From the NCBI RefSeq assembly GCF_003013475.1, contig NZ_PXZO01000022.1, positions 1-64,000 on the forward strand: DNA of 64,000 bases, read 5' to 3'. The notes beneath the pieces were generated by a model. It did no database searches. It worked only from the letters and a program-made list of their open reading frames with translations, and was not told where the DNA came from. The stretch comes from Brevibacillus porteri (GTDB taxonomy: Bacteria > Bacillota > Bacilli > Brevibacillales > Brevibacillaceae). The number at the start of each line of letters is the position of its first letter. Position 1 is the stretch's first letter. This document shows, in pieces, positions 61,843 through 64,000 of the stretch. The position numbers and the translations under genes are program-made.

Positions 61843-63030
61843 TTATTGTAACCCAACAGAAGTTTTGCCTCGTTCATAGGCAAAAATGATCATCGTCACG
61901 CCCAAGATTGCGCAAATCATATACATAAAGGAATAGGAGAAATAATCCGCGACTGGCCCCATGATGACTCCTCCCAGAGAAACACCGAGATCGGCCATCG
62001 CTATGAATAACCCGATTAACACGTTGCGATCCGTCTTCGGCAGAACAAAGGTTAAATAGGTTGTTAACGTAGGATAAAGGAGGGCTTGAGCAATTCCCAT
62101 TAATATGGCGCCTACGTATAAAAAGACTGCTCCACCCAGGTTAGAAAAGCTTACACTTAACGTCGCTGCTGCAAGAGTAAGCATAATTCCCATCATAAAA
62201 GACGAACGCCACTTGCCATCTGACGGGATTTTCTTTCTCAATACAAACCGCGATATTACGACGGTGCCTGCCTGAAGCATGAGGTAAATTCCTGCATTGC
62301 CATATTTGATTTGTACAGCGTACAGCGGGATAAAGGTAGTCACCGCTCCAAATATAATGGATGCCGCCAGCATCAAGACACTGCATTTACATAAATGCGG
62401 GTTTTTGACTAATTGGCTTACAGAGCCAAACATAGTTGCTCCCTGTTCGATCTGACCCTGGACTGGCTCGGCCACTTTTTTGTCCATTTTGGCACTATAG
62501 CCCACCACTCCTGTCAGGATCGCAATGGTGACCATGGCGACTGTAAAAGAATGGCTATCCCCGGCTTGCCAGATGCCTAAAGCGAGCAGTGGACCAAGAA
62601 TACCAGGCAAATAAGCACATAAGGAATACATGGAAATCCCCTGTGAACGATCCTTGTCCGGTAACGCATCAATAATCCCTAACTGTAATGCCATGGAGAA
62701 AAAAGCGGTACACACCCCTTGCAGAATACGGGCAACGATAAAGCCCTCTAATTCAGTGAACGTATATAAAATGAGCGCCGCTCCATTGAAAATAAGAATC
62801 GTGCGGAGCACTTTGATTGGTCCATGTTTTTGGATAATTTGGCCTGCCCATGGCCGAAAAAACATGGTTGTAAACAGATAAGCTCCCATAACGACTCCGA
62901 TTGTTGTATTGGTCGCACCCAACTCTGCACCCTTCAAGGGAATGATGACATTCAGAATGGAGTTCGCGCTAAAATACAAAAGAGTCAAGATGTATAATCG
63001 CAAAAATGGCCAAGACAGAGCCCCTCTCAT
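61843..63030 (-). CDS. cntE: MFS exporter, CntE-like (opine metallophore export)
   Basis: About 395 residues with about 12 membrane spans. MRGALSWPFLRLYILTLLYFSANSI at the start and the MFS A-motif region FRPWAGQIIQKHGPIKVL are seen. The gene directly follows two peptide/nickel-type ABC ATPases on the same strand, the order D-F-E of the Staphylococcus cnt operon, in which CntE secretes staphylopine. Name given by gene order and general resemblance; a drug exporter is the alternative. ATG at 63030 lies eight bases after GAAGGAG. Confidence 0.72.
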   Translation of the reverse strand: MRGALSWPFLRLYILTLLYFSANSILNVIIPLKGAELGATNTTIGVVMGAYLFTTMFFRPWAGQIIQKHGPIKVLRTILIFNGAALILYTFTELEGFIVARILQGVCTAFFSMALQLGIIDALPDKDRSQGISMYSLCAYLPGILGPLLALGIWQAGDSHSFTVAMVTIAILTGVVGYSAKMDKKVAEPVQGQIEQGATMFGSVSQLVKNPHLCKCSVLMLAASIIFGAVTTFIPLYAVQIKYGNAGIYLMLQAGTVVISRFVLRKKIPSDGKWRSSFMMGIMLTLAAATLSVSFSNLGGAVFLYVGAILMGIAQALLYPTLTTYLTFVLPKTDRNVLIGLFIAMADLGVSLGGVIMGPVADYFSYSFMYMICAILGVTMIIFAYERGKTSVGLQ

Positions 63031-63080
63031 AGCCCTTGCTCCTTCCTCTGATCCTCTGCTCAATCTCATTGCCAATTGCT

Positions 63081-63827
63081 TTAAGCAATAATCATCTGCA
63101 GCAGTTTCTTCGTATATGTGGACTGAACATCTTTTAATTGTTCAACCTCCACGATCTCTTCAATTTCACCATTTCGTAAGACCATGATTCTGTCGCAAAT
63201 ATAGGCCGCAGCCTGTATATCATGGGTAATGAAGATATAGCCCATGTCGTAACGTTTTCTCAAGTTCTTCAGTAATTCAAGTACTTGCATTTGCACAGAG
63301 CCGTCCAAGGAACTGATTGCTTCATCGAATAGGATGCATTTTGGTTCGGTTGAAACGGCTCTCGCTATGCATACCCGCTGAACCTCTCCGCCTGATAGCT
63401 CATGCGGATATTTTTTTCGATAGGAAGGATCCAACCCCACTTGATATAATAAATGGTCAATCTCGCTTAGAGCCTCTTCCCGTGCCTTTCTTTTCATTTG
63501 TAAAGGCTCCAGAATGGCCTCCTCAACCGTATAAAATGGATTGATAGAGGAAGTGTAATCTTGAAACACAGCGCTTAGGTTCCCTGTTCTCACTTTTCGG
63601 TCCTCTACTTTTTTGCCCTCAAACAAGATGCTACCTCGATCAGGCTTTTCAATCCCCAATAGCAATCGTCCTAGCGTTGATTTACCACTTCCACTTTCTC
63701 CAATGATGCCAAGACACTCGCCAAGCTTGCATTCGAAGCTAATGTTTTTCAACACATGCTCTCTTTCCTTTGAGAACAATCCGCCTTTTCGATATGATTT
63801 CTCCACGCTCTCAACGCTCAGCAACAT
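63081..63827 (-). CDS. cntF: ABC ATPase, CntF/OppF-like
   Basis: About 248 residues, short for OppF (usual 300-330), since the C-terminal cysteine extension is missing, as in CntF and NikE. Walker A GESGSGKST, signature LSGGEVQRV, Walker B CILFDEA, switch FITHDI. ATG follows GGAGGAG. It overlaps the next upstream ATPase by 17 bases. With that protein it would energise uptake of the metal-opine complex. Confidence 0.85.
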   Translation of the reverse strand: MLLSVESVEKSYRKGGLFSKEREHVLKNISFECKLGECLGIIGESGSGKSTLGRLLLGIEKPDRGSILFEGKKVEDRKVRTGNLSAVFQDYTSSINPFYTVEEAILEPLQMKRKAREEALSEIDHLLYQVGLDPSYRKKYPHELSGGEVQRVCIARAVSTEPKCILFDEAISSLDGSVQMQVLELLKNLRKRYDMGYIFITHDIQAAAYICDRIMVLRNGEIEEIVEVEQLKDVQSTYTKKLLQMIIA

Positions 63828-64000
63828 TAACTCCTCCCATGACTCTCTTAAAATGTTGATTCATCGCCAGCTTCGAGGAGAGTAAGTAACGGGTATATGT
63901 ATGCTGCGGTTCAGAGAAGATGGCCTGAGTCGTCCCGTTTTCAACGATTTCTCCTTCTTTCATGACGAGAACTTCATCTGCTATTAATTTGACAATCCCT
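63811..64000 (-). CDS. cntD: ABC ATPase, CntD/OppD-like (partial, 3' end)
   Basis: Only the last 63 codons are inside the window. The readable part, VKLIADEVLVMKEGEIVENG and then IFSEPQHTYTRYLLS, is the end of an ABC peptide/nickel ATPase of the OppD/CntD kind, and the gene stops at 63811 within the start of the next ATPase. The 5' part and any cnt genes before it are beyond the edge. Confidence 0.8.
   Translation of the reverse strand, partial: GIVKLIADEVLVMKEGEIVENGTTQAIFSEPQHTYTRYLLSSKLAMNQHFKRVMGGVNVAER

Overview
The window looks like the chromosome of a low-to-medium GC, spore-forming, Gram-positive bacterium of the Brevibacillus/Paenibacillus group, with Brevibacillus the best fit. Pointers are a Spo0E-type phosphatase, SAM (S-box) riboswitch control, lipoprotein binding proteins, frequent TTG/GTG starts behind strong GGAGG sites, and a MocR-type regulator directly upstream of a D-Ala-D-Ala ligase, an arrangement described as DdlR/Ddl in Brevibacillus brevis. 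I see no rRNA, tRNA, CRISPR array, insertion sequence or prophage. Most genes lie on the minus strand.

Layout. 0-9 kb: stress and housekeeping genes (katG, GNAT enzymes, a SAM methyltransferase, a MerR regulator with its own 19-bp-spacer promoter, a FAD amine oxidase, pepT, a RibD/DHFR-like reductase). 9-22 kb: one long minus-strand operon, TetR regulator, amidohydrolase, enoyl-CoA hydratase, acyl-CoA ligase, M42 aminopeptidase, peptide-binding lipoprotein, serine hydrolase, two permeases, two ATPases and dapF. It reads as an import-and-catabolism pathway for a peptide-like, possibly acylated compound. 22-30.5 kb: a short UvrA-type protein, then a molybdenum/formate dehydrogenase block (fdhA, moaA, moeA) in which fdhD and the DUF1641 partner survive only as deleted remnants. 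30.8-34 kb: a glycine-rich/IPT/SGNH hydrolase protein and a VOC protein. 34-41.6 kb: an ATPase-LuxR regulator and a second module (MerR, binding lipoprotein, two serine hydrolases) paralogous to part of the long operon but without permeases or ATPases.

41.7-48 kb: a cysteine-synthase-like gene divergent from an XRE-cupin regulator, ddlR-ddl, a Spo0E-like phosphatase, and a probable peptide quorum-sensing pair: an HTH/tetratricopeptide-type regulator followed by a 39-residue secreted-peptide gene too short to be found by usual gene callers. 48-55.6 kb: an M24B aminopeptidase and an Opp transporter operon preceded by a SAM-I riboswitch. 55.7-61.7 kb: a cst-like sulfide-detoxification operon (sqr, DUF1641, cstB-like, tauE) behind an NreB/NreC-like two-component system; a TAGGGG-type palindrome lies in front of both transcription units. 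61.8-64 kb: the end of a cnt-like opine-metallophore operon (ATPase, ATPase, MFS exporter), cut by the window edge.

Together the window shows several ways of acquiring and breaking down peptides (two full dipeptide/oligopeptide transporters, an extra binding protein, three serine hydrolases, PepT, M42 and M24B peptidases) beside redox and sulfur handling and a cell-cell signalling cassette.
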